Assembly (NCBI RefSeq): GCF_900107925.1 | Contig: NZ_FNUJ01000003.1 | Coordinates: 806,001-870,000 of the forward strand | Reading direction: 5' to 3' | DNA: 64,000 bases | Source: Amycolatopsis pretoriensis | GTDB taxonomy: Bacteria; Actinomycetota; Actinomycetes; Mycobacteriales; Pseudonocardiaceae | In this document: in pieces, positions 18,199 to 26,760 of the stretch | Numbering within the stretch: position 1 is the first letter of the stretch | Layout of the letters: every line of letters begins with the position of its first letter | Translations under genes and position numbers: made by a program | The notes under the pieces: generated by a model | Database searches by the model: none | Told to the model about the DNA's origin: nothing | The model's input: only the letters and a program-made list of their open reading frames with translations

Positions 18199-19236
18199 CT
18201 AGCGAGCCAAGATGAACACCAGCGCCGCGACGACACCAGCAACTGGCGGAGTGACCAGCCAGGCGATCAGGAAGTTGCGGACCGTGCCGCCGGAGATCCG
18301 GCTCAGGTTCGGGCCGGCGGATCCAGCGATCGCCCCGGTGGACACGTGCGTGGTCGACATCGGCAGCCCCGCACCCGCGCCGACCCCGACGAGGGCGGCG
18401 GTGGTGAGGTTGGCGAGGAAGCCTTCGCGGTGGTTCATCTTGACCACGCCTTCGCCGAGCTTCTCCGCGACACGCATCCCGCCCAACAGCGACCCGGCGG
18501 CCATCGCGGCGGTCACCAGGACCATGATGTGCCACGGCTTCATCCCAGCCGGAACCAGCGCGAACGCGCCGATGGCGACGATCTTCGGGGTGTCGTTGAG
18601 GCCGCGCGCGAAGCCAGTGGCACCGCTGGTGAACCAGTGCGCCGCGGTCATGATCCGAGACGAGGTCTTCTCCGGCGTCACCACGGGAGCCGTCTGCACG
18701 GCGACATCCCCGCTGCCGGACGACGTGACCGGCGGGGTGGCCGCGGACCGGCGCTTGTTCGCGGCACCGGTGGCGACGGCGAGGATCAGCGTGATGGCGT
18801 AGGCGACGACGATGCTGACCAGCAGCGGCGTGACAAGCTTGCTGCCGACCGCGCTCCACGAGACACCACCGGTGCTCATCAGCAGCCCGGCACCGACCAT
18901 GCCGCCGATGAGGGCATGGGTGGTTGAAACCGGGAGTCGCAGGACAGTGGCCAGGCCGACCCAGAAGGCGGCGCCGGCGAGCACGGCGACGGCGAACGCG
19001 TCGGTGGTGGCGCCGGTGATGATGCCCTTGGAGAACAGGGCGGTCATCTTCGATGCGAGGCCGAGGGAGAAGACGCAGCCGATCAGCGTGGTGATGGTGC
19101 CCCAGATGATCGCTGTCTTGTACTTGGTCACTCCGGCGCCGGCCAGGGTGGCGACGCCCTTGGGGACGTCGTTGCTGCCGTTGACCGCCGCCAGCGCGGC
19201 GACGAGGACGAACACGACTATCGCGGTGAAGGACAT
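18199..19236 (-). CDS. PiT-family inorganic anion transporter
   Basis: 345 residues, ATG at 19236 after GGGGAG. The tandem PiT halves are visible: NGSNDVPKGVATLAGAG and GLNDTPKIVAIGAFA (GxND repeats), with VSTTHALIGG and MSTTHVSTGAIAG. It has about ten transmembrane segments and an internal hydrophilic loop near residues 160-200. PiT proteins import phosphate with cations and also carry arsenate. In this operon, between arsM and arsR, an arsenate uptake role that feeds biosynthesis is plausible (inference). Confidence 0.85.
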   Translation of the reverse strand: MSFTAIVVFVLVAALAAVNGSNDVPKGVATLAGAGVTKYKTAIIWGTITTLIGCVFSLGLASKMTALFSKGIITGATTDAFAVAVLAGAAFWVGLATVLRLPVSTTHALIGGMVGAGLLMSTGGVSWSAVGSKLVTPLLVSIVVAYAITLILAVATGAANKRRSAATPPVTSSGSGDVAVQTAPVVTPEKTSSRIMTAAHWFTSGATGFARGLNDTPKIVAIGAFALVPAGMKPWHIMVLVTAAMAAGSLLGGMRVAEKLGEGVVKMNHREGFLANLTTAALVGVGAGAGLPMSTTHVSTGAIAGSAGPNLSRISGGTVRNFLIAWLVTPPVAGVVAALVFILAR

Positions 19237-19271
19237 GCAGGTACTCCCCTCAGTGGTCGAAACCTCGATGT

Positions 19272-20030
19272 TCAGCAGCAGCCGCTGTCGGGTCCGCAGT
19301 CGTCGGCGCCCGGCTTGCGGGCGCGGATGATCGCGGAGTGCATGCCGTCGGCGGCGTCCTGGGTGAACACGACCTCGGCGTCGGTCAGGCCGACTTCGGC
19401 CAGCAGCGAGAGGTACTCGGCCTTGGAGAGGGCGCCGGCGATGCACTGGCTGACGCCGCCGCGCTCGGCCCGGTCCGCGGGTGTGAGGTGGTCCTCGGCG
19501 ACGACGTCGGTGATCCCGAGCCGGCCGCCGGGGGCGAGCACGCGCGCCATTTCGGCGAACACCGCGGGCTTGTCCAGGGACAGGTTGATCACGCAGTTGG
19601 AGATGATGACGTCGACGGTGGCGGCGGGGAGCGGGATCTGCTCGATGGTGCCCTTGAGCAGGATGACGTTGTCGACCTCGGCGTCTTCGATGTTCTGCCG
19701 CGCGACGGCGAGCATCTCCTCGAGGAAGTCCAGGCCGAAGACCTGCCCGTCCGGGCCGACGCGCCGCGCGGAGAGGATCAGGTCGAGCCCGGCGCCGGAG
19801 CCGAGGTCCAGGACGGTCTCGCCGTCGCGCAGCTCGGCCACGGCGGTCGGGTTGCCGCAGCCGAGGCTGGCCAGCAGCGCGGCGTCGGAGGCTTCGTCGG
19901 GGCCGATGTCGCCGTAGGCGCCGGGCCCGAACCGCGTCGGGTCCGGGGCGCAGCAGCTCGTCGCTTCCGCGGCCTCGGCGGCTTTCCCGCGGTAGTAGTC
20001 CTGGATCTCGGCGGTGGTGGTGTCGGTCAT
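19272..20030 (-). CDS. arsM: ArsM As(III) S-adenosylmethionine methyltransferase
   Basis: 252 residues. The SAM-binding motif is VLDLGSGAGLD. The three cysteines that bind trivalent arsenic are present at Cys58 (LGCGNP), Cys146 (ISNCVINLS) and Cys196 (SQCIAGA). Additional CC pairs occur at both ends (TSCCAPD, DSGCC). It methylates trivalent arsenic; in arsinothricin clusters ArsM adds the methyl group to the ArsL product. It lies 14 bases below the GTPase gene and 35 bases above the PiT gene, in the same operon as arsL. Confidence 0.92.
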   Translation of the reverse strand: MTDTTTAEIQDYYRGKAAEAAEATSCCAPDPTRFGPGAYGDIGPDEASDAALLASLGCGNPTAVAELRDGETVLDLGSGAGLDLILSARRVGPDGQVFGLDFLEEMLAVARQNIEDAEVDNVILLKGTIEQIPLPAATVDVIISNCVINLSLDKPAVFAEMARVLAPGGRLGITDVVAEDHLTPADRAERGGVSQCIAGALSKAEYLSLLAEVGLTDAEVVFTQDAADGMHSAIIRARKPGADDCGPDSGCC

Positions 20031-20044
20031 GGTCGTCTTTCGGG

Positions 20045-21157
20045 TCAGGCGCCGGTGGCGGCGAGCCGGTGGACCGGGGTGGGGTAGCCGGGTTTGAACG
20101 ACACCGGCGCGGTGGCCGCGGAACGGGCGCCGGTGGCGGCGTTCGCCGTGGCCACGGCGTCGCGGACGGCGGCATCGAGCTCGGCGGGCTCGCAGGCGAC
20201 CCGGGCGTTGACGATCACCCGGGCTGTCGTGGCCGGTTTCTCAGCGGCCCGGTCGACCGTCGGCTCCGCACCGGCGGCGGTCAGGCTGAGCTTGGCGAAG
20301 TCGCCGTCCCCGGCCTCGACGGTGAGCTTGGCGTGCCCGACAACGGCGCCCGCGCAGTCCGCCCAGCTGCCCAGGGTCGCGAGCATCTGCCGGCCCCAGG
20401 CGGTGAGGTCGAGCGGAGCTTCCGAGGTGAGCTGCACGTCCTGGTTCATCCAGGCCAGCTGGGCTTCGGCCGCGGCGTAGCGGTCGTAGTCGACCTGCAG
20501 GTCGACGGCGTGGTTGCCGGACGGGCCGTCCCACGCCTTCACCAGCTCGTCGACGCGGTCGCCCGATTTGGCGCTGTAGCCGACGACCGCCGCGTTCGGG
20601 TAGTCGGCGGACAGCCGCGTCATCAGCTCGGTGGCGCGGTCCGGCGCGATGGTGTCGAGCTTGTTCACGGCGATGACGTCGGCCTCGGTCAGCTGCTGCC
20701 GGAACAGATACGACAGGTCCGATTCCGGTTCGCCACGTTGGGCGGCGCGGTCGAAAGCCATGTATCGCAACGGGTCGATGACTGTCGTGAGTGGACTGAC
20801 GACCATGCTGTCGCCGTAGTAGGCCCGCAGCGGCCGGACGACGGTCGCCTGCAGGTCGGTGCACGAGCCGACGGCCTCGGCGATCACCGTGTCCACCGGC
20901 GTGTCGCCGGCGCCGTCGACAAGTGCGCGGATGGTGTCGACGAGGTCCTCGAAGCGGCAGCAGAAGCAGCCGCCGGTGACTTCGGCGACGGAGTCGAGCT
21001 TGCTGCGCACGAGCGCGGTGTCGACGAGCTCGACGCCCTGGTCGTTGGTGATCACCGCGACGCGGCGGCCCTGCTCCTGCAGCGCCTGCGCGGTGGCGAT
21101 CATCGTGGTGGTCTTGCCGGCCCCGAGGAACCCGGTCAGCGGCACGAAGGTGATCAC
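20045..21157 (-). CDS. CobW/G3E-family GTPase (COG0523)
   Basis: 370 residues from a GTG at 21157 preceded by GGAGGA. G1 motif GFLGAGKTT, the family metal site GGCFCCRFEDL (CxCC), and the G4 motif VNKLD are all present. The C-terminal third is CobW_C-like. These proteins insert or deliver metals (Zn, Co, Fe, Ni). Here it sits between the FemAB-like gene and arsM, with a 19-base gap above. A maturation role for a metalloenzyme or handling of As(III) by the CxCC site are both possible. Confidence 0.85.
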   Translation of the reverse strand: MITFVPLTGFLGAGKTTTMIATAQALQEQGRRVAVITNDQGVELVDTALVRSKLDSVAEVTGGCFCCRFEDLVDTIRALVDGAGDTPVDTVIAEAVGSCTDLQATVVRPLRAYYGDSMVVSPLTTVIDPLRYMAFDRAAQRGEPESDLSYLFRQQLTEADVIAVNKLDTIAPDRATELMTRLSADYPNAAVVGYSAKSGDRVDELVKAWDGPSGNHAVDLQVDYDRYAAAEAQLAWMNQDVQLTSEAPLDLTAWGRQMLATLGSWADCAGAVVGHAKLTVEAGDGDFAKLSLTAAGAEPTVDRAAEKPATTARVIVNARVACEPAELDAAVRDAVATANAATGARSAATAPVSFKPGYPTPVHRLAATGA

Positions 21158-21176
21158 GAACGTTCCTCCAGTGATT

Positions 21177-22436
21177 TCAGCCGTCGGAGCAGCAGGCGCC
21201 GGAACTGCCGGAGACGACCGGCAGCGGAGTGCGGGTGGCGGCGGGGGCATCGCCGAACGCGACGCGGCGGCTGGCACCGAAGGCGTCCATCCACTTCGCG
21301 ACCTGCGGGCGCAGCTGCGGATCGGACACGACCATCGCGGTGGTCACCGGCCGCGGGGTGCAGCCGCGCAGCACCTTCGCCTGGTGCGCGCCCGCGCCGA
21401 ACTCGACGGTGCGCAGGCCTTCGGCGTAGGCGTCGCGGACCGGGGCGTCGAGGACGAGGGCGAAGTAGATGCCGCTGCGCTCGCCGATGGCGGCGTAGTC
21501 GAAGCCCGCCCACTTCGGGAACAGCCGGTGGTGCTTGCGGATCACGACACAGGTGGCGACCAGGGCGCCGTCCTTCGTGCCGAGGTAGGCGCGCACGTCC
21601 GCGCGGGCGTCCAGCAGGGCAGTCAGGACGTCGACGATGTGCGCGGGCTCCTCACCGGCACCGTTCTTCTCCCGGTTGAGGCACGTCAGCTCGGCGATGC
21701 GCGTGACGAAGGGGCGGATGGCTTCGCCGTCGACGCGCTCGACGTGCACCCCTGCCGCCTCGGCGCGGCGGACGTCGCTCTTGATCCGCTGGCGCTTCTT
21801 CAGCGGCAGTGCGGCCAGGTGGCCGTCCCAGGAGTCGGCGTCGAGGCGCAGGTAGTCCTCGTAGCCCCAGAAGGTGCTGTGACCGCCCACTTGCTGCAGC
21901 GCGGTCACGATTGCGTCGTTGCCGCTGCGCCCGGAGATCCACGGCGCGACGATGCACTTGATCCCCTGCTCGAACGCCGCCGGCACCAGCTCGGACACCA
22001 TCTGCGCCATCAGGCTGGGCGTCCAGAAGTTGTAGGCCACTTCGGTGCGGTAGCCCAGCGGGGAGCCGAGCAGCAGAGCGGGGAAGAACGGCTCGGTGCC
22101 CAGGGCGTCGACCTCGCCGCTGATGCACGCGTCGGTCTGCGCGCCGCAGCAGACCTCCTCACCGGTCGGTGCCTGCCACCCGAGGTAGGTGCGCGGCTCG
22201 TGGTCGACGACCGGCGGCGTCGTCATCACGTACCCGGGCAGCAGGGCCAGCTCGCCCCGGGCGCGGGTCGCGATCGTGTGCCACGGCTGCAGGTCGGTCA
22301 GCGCCTTCTCGCTCGCCCCGAGCCAGGTCGGGCCGAGGTAGGGGAAGACGTCGGTGAGGTCGGCGAGCTCACCTTCCCAGTCCAGGTCCGGCAGTCCCTG
22401 ACCCGTGCTCACCACGACGCGCGGTGCTCCACCCAT
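21177..22436 (-). CDS. FemAB/GNAT-fold peptidoglycan-bridge-like protein in ars operon
   Basis: 419 residues. The C-terminal half reads as an acyl-CoA N-acyltransferase fold of the peptidogalycan biosynthesis/FemAB-like group (LPLKKRQRIKSDVRRAEAAG, ALVATCVVIRKHHRLFPKWAGFD, AYAEGLRTVEFGAGAHQAK). It also has cysteine motifs EVCCGAQTDAC near residue 97 and a C-terminal SSGACCSDG. FemAB-like enzymes transfer aminoacyl groups from tRNA in wall and natural-product pathways. Location directly below arsL suggests action on the ArsL product. The exact reaction is not known. Confidence 0.65.
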   Translation of the reverse strand: MGGAPRVVVSTGQGLPDLDWEGELADLTDVFPYLGPTWLGASEKALTDLQPWHTIATRARGELALLPGYVMTTPPVVDHEPRTYLGWQAPTGEEVCCGAQTDACISGEVDALGTEPFFPALLLGSPLGYRTEVAYNFWTPSLMAQMVSELVPAAFEQGIKCIVAPWISGRSGNDAIVTALQQVGGHSTFWGYEDYLRLDADSWDGHLAALPLKKRQRIKSDVRRAEAAGVHVERVDGEAIRPFVTRIAELTCLNREKNGAGEEPAHIVDVLTALLDARADVRAYLGTKDGALVATCVVIRKHHRLFPKWAGFDYAAIGERSGIYFALVLDAPVRDAYAEGLRTVEFGAGAHQAKVLRGCTPRPVTTAMVVSDPQLRPQVAKWMDAFGASRRVAFGDAPAATRTPLPVVSGSSGACCSDG

Positions 22437-22472
22437 TGCTTCCTGTCCCTCCCGATCCGGTTCCGGCCTGGC

Positions 22473-23726
22473 TCAGCACTTCACGCAGCAGCGGACCTTG
22501 CCGACGTCTTCGGCGTCGGCGCGGCGCTCGATCCACAGCTCTTCGACGCGGCGGTCCGGGTGGGTCCACTCGACCCACAGGCCGCGGTCGACGGTGGCGA
22601 TGTCCTCCATCCACGGCGAGGACAGCAGCGGTGAGCCCTTGAACAGCAGCAGGCGGGTCTGCAGGGCAGTCGGGTCGGTGACCTTCGCCAGCCCGGTGTC
22701 GACGAGGAAGTCCTCGAAGGTGAGCAGCTCCTCGTACTCGATCCACGGGGTGAAGGGGATGAACGTCGGGTACAGCACGAACCCGATCCGCTCGGCCTCG
22801 GCGATCGCGGCGCGCATGTGGTCGACGTCGATGTGCTTGTCGAAGATCCGCAGGATTCGGTTCGAGGGGAACTCCAGTGCCGAGGTGACCTTCACCAGCC
22901 CGAGCGACACCAGCTCGGTGAGTTCCTTCTGGTAGCTGAGGATGTGGTCGACGCGGGTGGTGAACTCGAAGGTGATCGGCCCGATCTCGTCGACGAGCTT
23001 GCGCACGACCCCGGGACCGATGGTGCGGGAGTTGAAGAACTCGGCGTCGATGAAGCAGAAGTGCCGGGCGCCTTCTTCGGCCAGTTGCAGGCAGTCGGCG
23101 AGGACGGTGTCGGCGTTGTAGGCGGCGACTCCGCCGTCGTAAGCGCCGTACACCGAGCAATAGGTGCACTTGTGGTGGCAGCCGCGGGTTGTCTCGACGT
23201 TGCCCATCAACCCGTACGGTGAATGGTGCGCCGGATAATGCACCAAAGACGGGAACAAATCACGAGCCGGGGCCGGGACGGCGATGCGCCGGTGCGGCGG
23301 TTTCGGCCGCATTCCCTGCGCGGTCATCGATGCCGGCACGGTGGCGACCTCGCGCTCGCCGCGGGCGACCTCGGCGAGTTCGGCCGCGACCAGCTCTGGT
23401 TCTTCCATCACGATCGCGTCGACCGTTTCGAGGAACCGGCGATGGTTCATCTGGGCGTACTGCCCGAACGCGACCAGCTTGGCTCCACCGAAGGATTCCC
23501 GCAGCCGGGCGGCGAGGTTCAGGCCGCGCTCGACGCCCTCGAACTGCTGCACCGACAGCAGGACCAGGTCGAATTCGCCGTCCGGTACCGCGTCCGGATT
23601 CTTGTGGGCGTCCCAGCCCACGACGTCGGCGTCCTGCGCCCGCATCGCGGCGCCGGCACACGCGGAGGTCAGCGGCTGAAGCTCGGCTTCGAAGGCGGAC
23701 GCGACGAGTACACGCGCAGCGGGCAT
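22473..23726 (-). CDS. arsL: ArsL-like radical SAM enzyme (arsinothricin-type C-As bond formation)
   Basis: 417 residues from the ATG at 23726, which follows GGGGGA. Residues 1-140 are a B12-binding-like Rossmann domain without the DxHxxG motif (it reads WDAHKN). The radical SAM core has GCHHKCTYC (Cys183, Cys187, Cys190). The last six residues are RCCVKC, matching the C-terminal RCC-x-KC motif described for ArsL as its As(III) site. ArsL transfers the 3-amino-3-carboxypropyl group of SAM to arsenite, the first step to arsinothricin. It is the first gene of an eight-gene operon ending at 15737. Confidence 0.88.
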   Translation of the reverse strand: MPAARVLVASAFEAELQPLTSACAGAAMRAQDADVVGWDAHKNPDAVPDGEFDLVLLSVQQFEGVERGLNLAARLRESFGGAKLVAFGQYAQMNHRRFLETVDAIVMEEPELVAAELAEVARGEREVATVPASMTAQGMRPKPPHRRIAVPAPARDLFPSLVHYPAHHSPYGLMGNVETTRGCHHKCTYCSVYGAYDGGVAAYNADTVLADCLQLAEEGARHFCFIDAEFFNSRTIGPGVVRKLVDEIGPITFEFTTRVDHILSYQKELTELVSLGLVKVTSALEFPSNRILRIFDKHIDVDHMRAAIAEAERIGFVLYPTFIPFTPWIEYEELLTFEDFLVDTGLAKVTDPTALQTRLLLFKGSPLLSSPWMEDIATVDRGLWVEWTHPDRRVEELWIERRADAEDVGKVRCCVKC

Positions 23727-24057
23727 GCTTCCCCCACAACTGAATCGGACAAAAAGGATTTGGTTCCCCCAGCGGAACCGACCCGGCGGCGGGCCTCTCC
23801 TCGTACGAGGGATCACGATTGCATGCTTCAGCGATACATGTCAATGGATCGATAAACGCAGGTAGATCACGGTTTTCAGGGTCGCAATTCATCCTTTCGG
23901 ACGTTGTGATCACGCCCGCGCCGGACTCCACGGAGGACCTTCCCGACTATCGGCGGGTATGGACCGAGCTCCTTTCATCGACTAGCATCGATGAAGGCTG
24001 GGGGAGCTAGACCGTCCTCGGCACGCGAATCCGGTCCCCGATGTCAAGGATGGTGGC
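23727..24057. other. Divergent arsL/arsP control region
   Basis: No gene. On the arsP side is a perfect operator-like repeat (23974-23995). On the arsL side, 23841-23854 reads TCAATGGATCGATA, a partial match with one good half-site. The arsL leader (about 100 bases) can form GGTTCC-N6-GGAACC and contains the palindrome CCTCGTACGAGG. It looks like a shared, ArsR-controlled promoter region. Confidence 0.55.
23974..23995. promoter_or_regulatory. Candidate ArsR operator upstream of arsP
   Basis: TTCATCGA-CTAGCA-TCGATGAA is an 8-bp perfect inverted repeat with a 6-base spacer, 63 bases before the arsP start. It contains the ATCGA-N6-TCGAT core found elsewhere in the arsenic region. Confidence 0.65.
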
Positions 24058-25122
24058 ATGGACAAGATCCTCGAGGTCCTGCGCTTGGCCTGGGAGAATT
24101 TGGTCGACCTGAGCATCTTCTTCTTCATCGCCCTGGCCATCGCGGCGATGGTCGACCTGCTCTACCTCGACGTCGTCGCGCGCCGCTCGTTCCGCAAGCA
24201 CGGGTTGCTGGGTGTCCTGTTCACCACGTGCCTCGGCGCGTTCAGCCCGTTCTGCTCCTTCACGGTCATCCCGTTGATCCGCAAGCTGCTGCGGGGCGGC
24301 GTGCCGCTGTCGGCGGTGATGTCGTTCTGGATCGCCTCCCCCGCCATGGATCCGCCGATCTTCGCGTTGACCGCAAAGGAGATCGGCCTTCCGCTGGCGA
24401 CCGCCCGCCTCCTCGGCGCGCTCGTGCTGGCCATGGGAGCCGGGATCATCATCCTGCTCGTCGAAAAGCGCGGCGGCTTCAAGGACGTGCTGCGCCCGGA
24501 GAAGAAGCCCGCCGTCGACGAGCGTGAGCGGCACGCCACTCCCGCTCAGGTGGCGGTGGCCGCCGGCGGTGGCACGACCGTCCTCACCGAGGCGCCCGCG
24601 GCGACCGGTGGTTCGTCGACCTGCGCGGCCGACGGGAGTTGCACGCCGGACGAGGATGACGATGACGGCGCTCCATGGTGGCCGCAGGCCAAGGCGAGTC
24701 TGAAGTCGAAGCGGAACTGGCGGATCACGGGCCGGAACTTCCTGCGCGACACCGTGTCCCTGGGCAAGTGGCTGGTCTTCGCGTGTGTCTTCGAAGGCGT
24801 CATCCGCGTCTACGTCCCGAACGGCATCATCACCGCCATCCTCGGCGGCGACAAGGGCTGGCTGGCCATCCCGCTCGCCGCGGTCATCAGCATTCCCTTG
24901 TACCTCAACGGTGTCGGTGCGATCCCCATCGTCGGCGGCCTGCTGGCGAAGGGCATGGCCCAGGGCGCGGCGGTGACGTTCCTGCTCGCCGGGTCCGTGA
25001 CGACCATCCCGGCGATGGTCGCGGTCCGCAGCGTGGTCAACAACAAGGTCTTCGCGCTGTACCTGGCGTTCGGCATGCTCGGCAGCATCCTGCTCGGGTT
25101 CCTCGCTCAACTGCTCTTGTGA
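24058..25122 (+). CDS. arsP: ArsP organoarsenical permease
   Basis: 354 residues. About eight hydrophobic segments in two halves are separated by a hydrophilic loop (residues about 145-210) with STCAADGSCTPDEDDDDG. The DUF318/permease signature is FSPFCSFTVIPLIRKLL and SFWIASPAMDPPIFALT. ArsP exports trivalent organoarsenicals such as methylarsenite. It is divergent from arsL and followed by arsC after 73 bases that hold a hairpin. It may export a product or toxic intermediates of the pathway. Confidence 0.85.
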   Translation: MDKILEVLRLAWENLVDLSIFFFIALAIAAMVDLLYLDVVARRSFRKHGLLGVLFTTCLGAFSPFCSFTVIPLIRKLLRGGVPLSAVMSFWIASPAMDPPIFALTAKEIGLPLATARLLGALVLAMGAGIIILLVEKRGGFKDVLRPEKKPAVDERERHATPAQVAVAAGGGTTVLTEAPAATGGSSTCAADGSCTPDEDDDDGAPWWPQAKASLKSKRNWRITGRNFLRDTVSLGKWLVFACVFEGVIRVYVPNGIITAILGGDKGWLAIPLAAVISIPLYLNGVGAIPIVGGLLAKGMAQGAAVTFLLAGSVTTIPAMVAVRSVVNNKVFALYLAFGMLGSILLGFLAQLLL

Positions 25123-25127
25123 AGCTT

Positions 25128-25170
25128 GTGCCGGGCGGGCTGCCCCTCCCCCCAGCCGTCCGCCCGGCAC
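25128..25170 (+). terminator. Hairpin between arsP and arsC
   Basis: GTGCCGGGCGG and CCGCCCGGCAC form an 11-bp perfect stem with a 21-base loop between the arsP stop and the arsC start. It could be a terminator or an attenuator that lowers arsC expression. Confidence 0.5.
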
Positions 25171-25195
25171 ATCCTCTGCTCCGAAGGGACTTCTC

Positions 25196-25678
25196 GTGTC
25201 CATACCCGAGGTTCTGTTCGTCTGCGTGCACAACGCCGGCCGGTCGCAGATGGCCGCGGCCTTCCTGCGTCACCACGGCGGAGACCGGGTCGTCGTGCGC
25301 TCGGCGGGCTCCGCGCCGGCCGACACCGTCAACCCGGCCGTCGTCGAGGTCATGGCCGAACGCGGCATCGACATCTCCGGCGAGCAGCCGAAGAAGCTGA
25401 CCACGGAGAGCGTGGAACGGTCCGACTTCGTCATCACGATGGGCTGCGGAGACGCCTGCCCGATCGTTCCCGGAACGCGCTACCTGGACTGGAAGCTCGA
25501 CGACCCGGCCGGCCGTCCCGCCAAGGAGATCCGGCCCGTCCGGGACGAGATCGAGCGGCGGGTTCAGGACTTGCTGTCCGAGCTGGCCGGCGCCTCCGCG
25601 ACGGCGGGCCGGGCCGCGAGCGACACCGGGACGGCGGCGACGGTGAGCGCGCCGAGCACCAGGAACGCCGTCGAGTAG
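25196..25678 (+). CDS. arsC: ArsC arsenate reductase (LMW-phosphatase type)
   Basis: 160 residues, GTG start. It carries the P-loop CVHNAGRS (Cys10, C-x5-R) and the resolving pair MGCGDACP (Cys84, Cys88) of thiol-linked arsenate reductases, converting As(V) to As(III). The core ends near residue 135. The last 25 residues are low-complexity and overlap the 3' end of the convergent MFS gene by 115 bases, so the tail may be recent. It supplies arsenite for ArsL and for efflux. Confidence 0.88.
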   Translation: MSIPEVLFVCVHNAGRSQMAAAFLRHHGGDRVVVRSAGSAPADTVNPAVVEVMAERGIDISGEQPKKLTTESVERSDFVITMGCGDACPIVPGTRYLDWKLDDPAGRPAKEIRPVRDEIERRVQDLLSELAGASATAGRAASDTGTAATVSAPSTRNAVE

Positions 25679-26760
25679 CTGCCGGTGAGCGCGGCCAGCG
25701 CCGCACCCGTGTAGGGCGCGACGGCCGACATGGTCACCAGCGGCGCGGACAGCAGGCCGCTGAGCCGCCCGTACCCGGCGGTTCCCCACCGATCGGCGAC
25801 GGCGGTCGCCTGCAGCAGCGTGAACACCCCACGAGCCATCCCGGCCAGGACCGAGGCGCAGACCAGCGCCACCGCCGACGTCAGCACGCCCAGCAAGGTG
25901 GTCGTCGCCGCGAGCACGACGATGACGACGGCGGTGCGGGTCCGGACCCCGGTGCGGTTGACCAGCGTCGCGAACCCCAGCCGCCCGGCGACCTGACCGG
26001 CGCCACCCAGCCCGAGCGCGATCGCGGCCAGCCCGGTCGAGAGCCCTCGCTCGGCGAGCAGAGCGACGAGGTTGACGACGACGGCGTAGGTACCGAGCGC
26101 GGTGAGGCTGAACGCGGCGACCAGCGCGACGAACGCCGGACTCCGCGCCTCGCTTCCCGGCTTCGACAGCTCGGCATCCTCGACGACGGGCGGCCACGGG
26201 CGACGGAGCCCGAACCAGTGCCCCGGAACGGTGACGACGGCGAGCACGACCGCGAGGACCAGGTAGGTGGTCCGCCAGCTCTGGTGCTCGGCCAGCAGCG
26301 CGGTCAGCGGGGCGAACACCGTGCTGGCGAACCCGGCGACCAGCGTCAACGTCGTCAGCGCCCGGACGCGGCGAGGGCCGTACCAGCGGGTGAGCGCGGC
26401 GAACGCCGGCGGGTAGAACGTCGCGGCCATCGCGAGCCCGGCGCAGAACCAGCCGACGAAGAACCACGGCAGCGTGCGCGCGGCGGCGATCACCACCACC
26501 GCCGCCACGCCGACCACGGACCCGGCGGTCATCAGCAGCCGCGGACCTCGCCGGTCGAGCACCCGCCCGACCGCGATGCCCGTCACCGCGGAGACGAGCA
26601 GCGCGACCGACAGCGCCGCGGTCAGCGTGGCCGGCGACCACCCGGTGTCGCGGGCGATGGCCGGGACCAGCACGGGGAAGGCGTAGAAGAGGACGCCCCA
26701 GCTGGTGATCTCGGTGAGGCACAAGACGGCCAGCACCGTCCCCAGCTTGCGCTCGGTCAA
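25564..26760 (-). CDS. MFS exporter at the end of the salvage operon
   Basis: 398 residues. It starts with a TTG overlapping the mtnD stop (TTGA), which fixes the start by coupling. About twelve transmembrane helices are visible, with VGRVLDRRGPRLLM as the MFS loop motif. It opens with a LTEITSWGVLFYAFPVLVPAI helix. The known arsinothricin cluster arsQML includes an MFS efflux permease (ArsQ), and this protein is the best candidate for that role here. Substrate assignment is inference. Confidence 0.8.
   Translation of the reverse strand: MTERKLGTVLAVLCLTEITSWGVLFYAFPVLVPAIARDTGWSPATLTAALSVALLVSAVTGIAVGRVLDRRGPRLLMTAGSVVGVAAVVVIAAARTLPWFFVGWFCAGLAMAATFYPPAFAALTRWYGPRRVRALTTLTLVAGFASTVFAPLTALLAEHQSWRTTYLVLAVVLAVVTVPGHWFGLRRPWPPVVEDAELSKPGSEARSPAFVALVAAFSLTALGTYAVVVNLVALLAERGLSTGLAAIALGLGGAGQVAGRLGFATLVNRTGVRTRTAVVIVVLAATTTLLGVLTSAVALVCASVLAGMARGVFTLLQATAVADRWGTAGYGRLSGLLSAPLVTMSAVAPYTGAALAALTGSYSTAFLVLGALTVAAVPVSLAARPAVAEAPASSDSKS

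Noticed and set aside
23819..24010. Small 63-residue frame between arsL and arsP
   Set aside because: It overlaps the operator candidates, has no ribosome-binding site and no likeness to a known protein.
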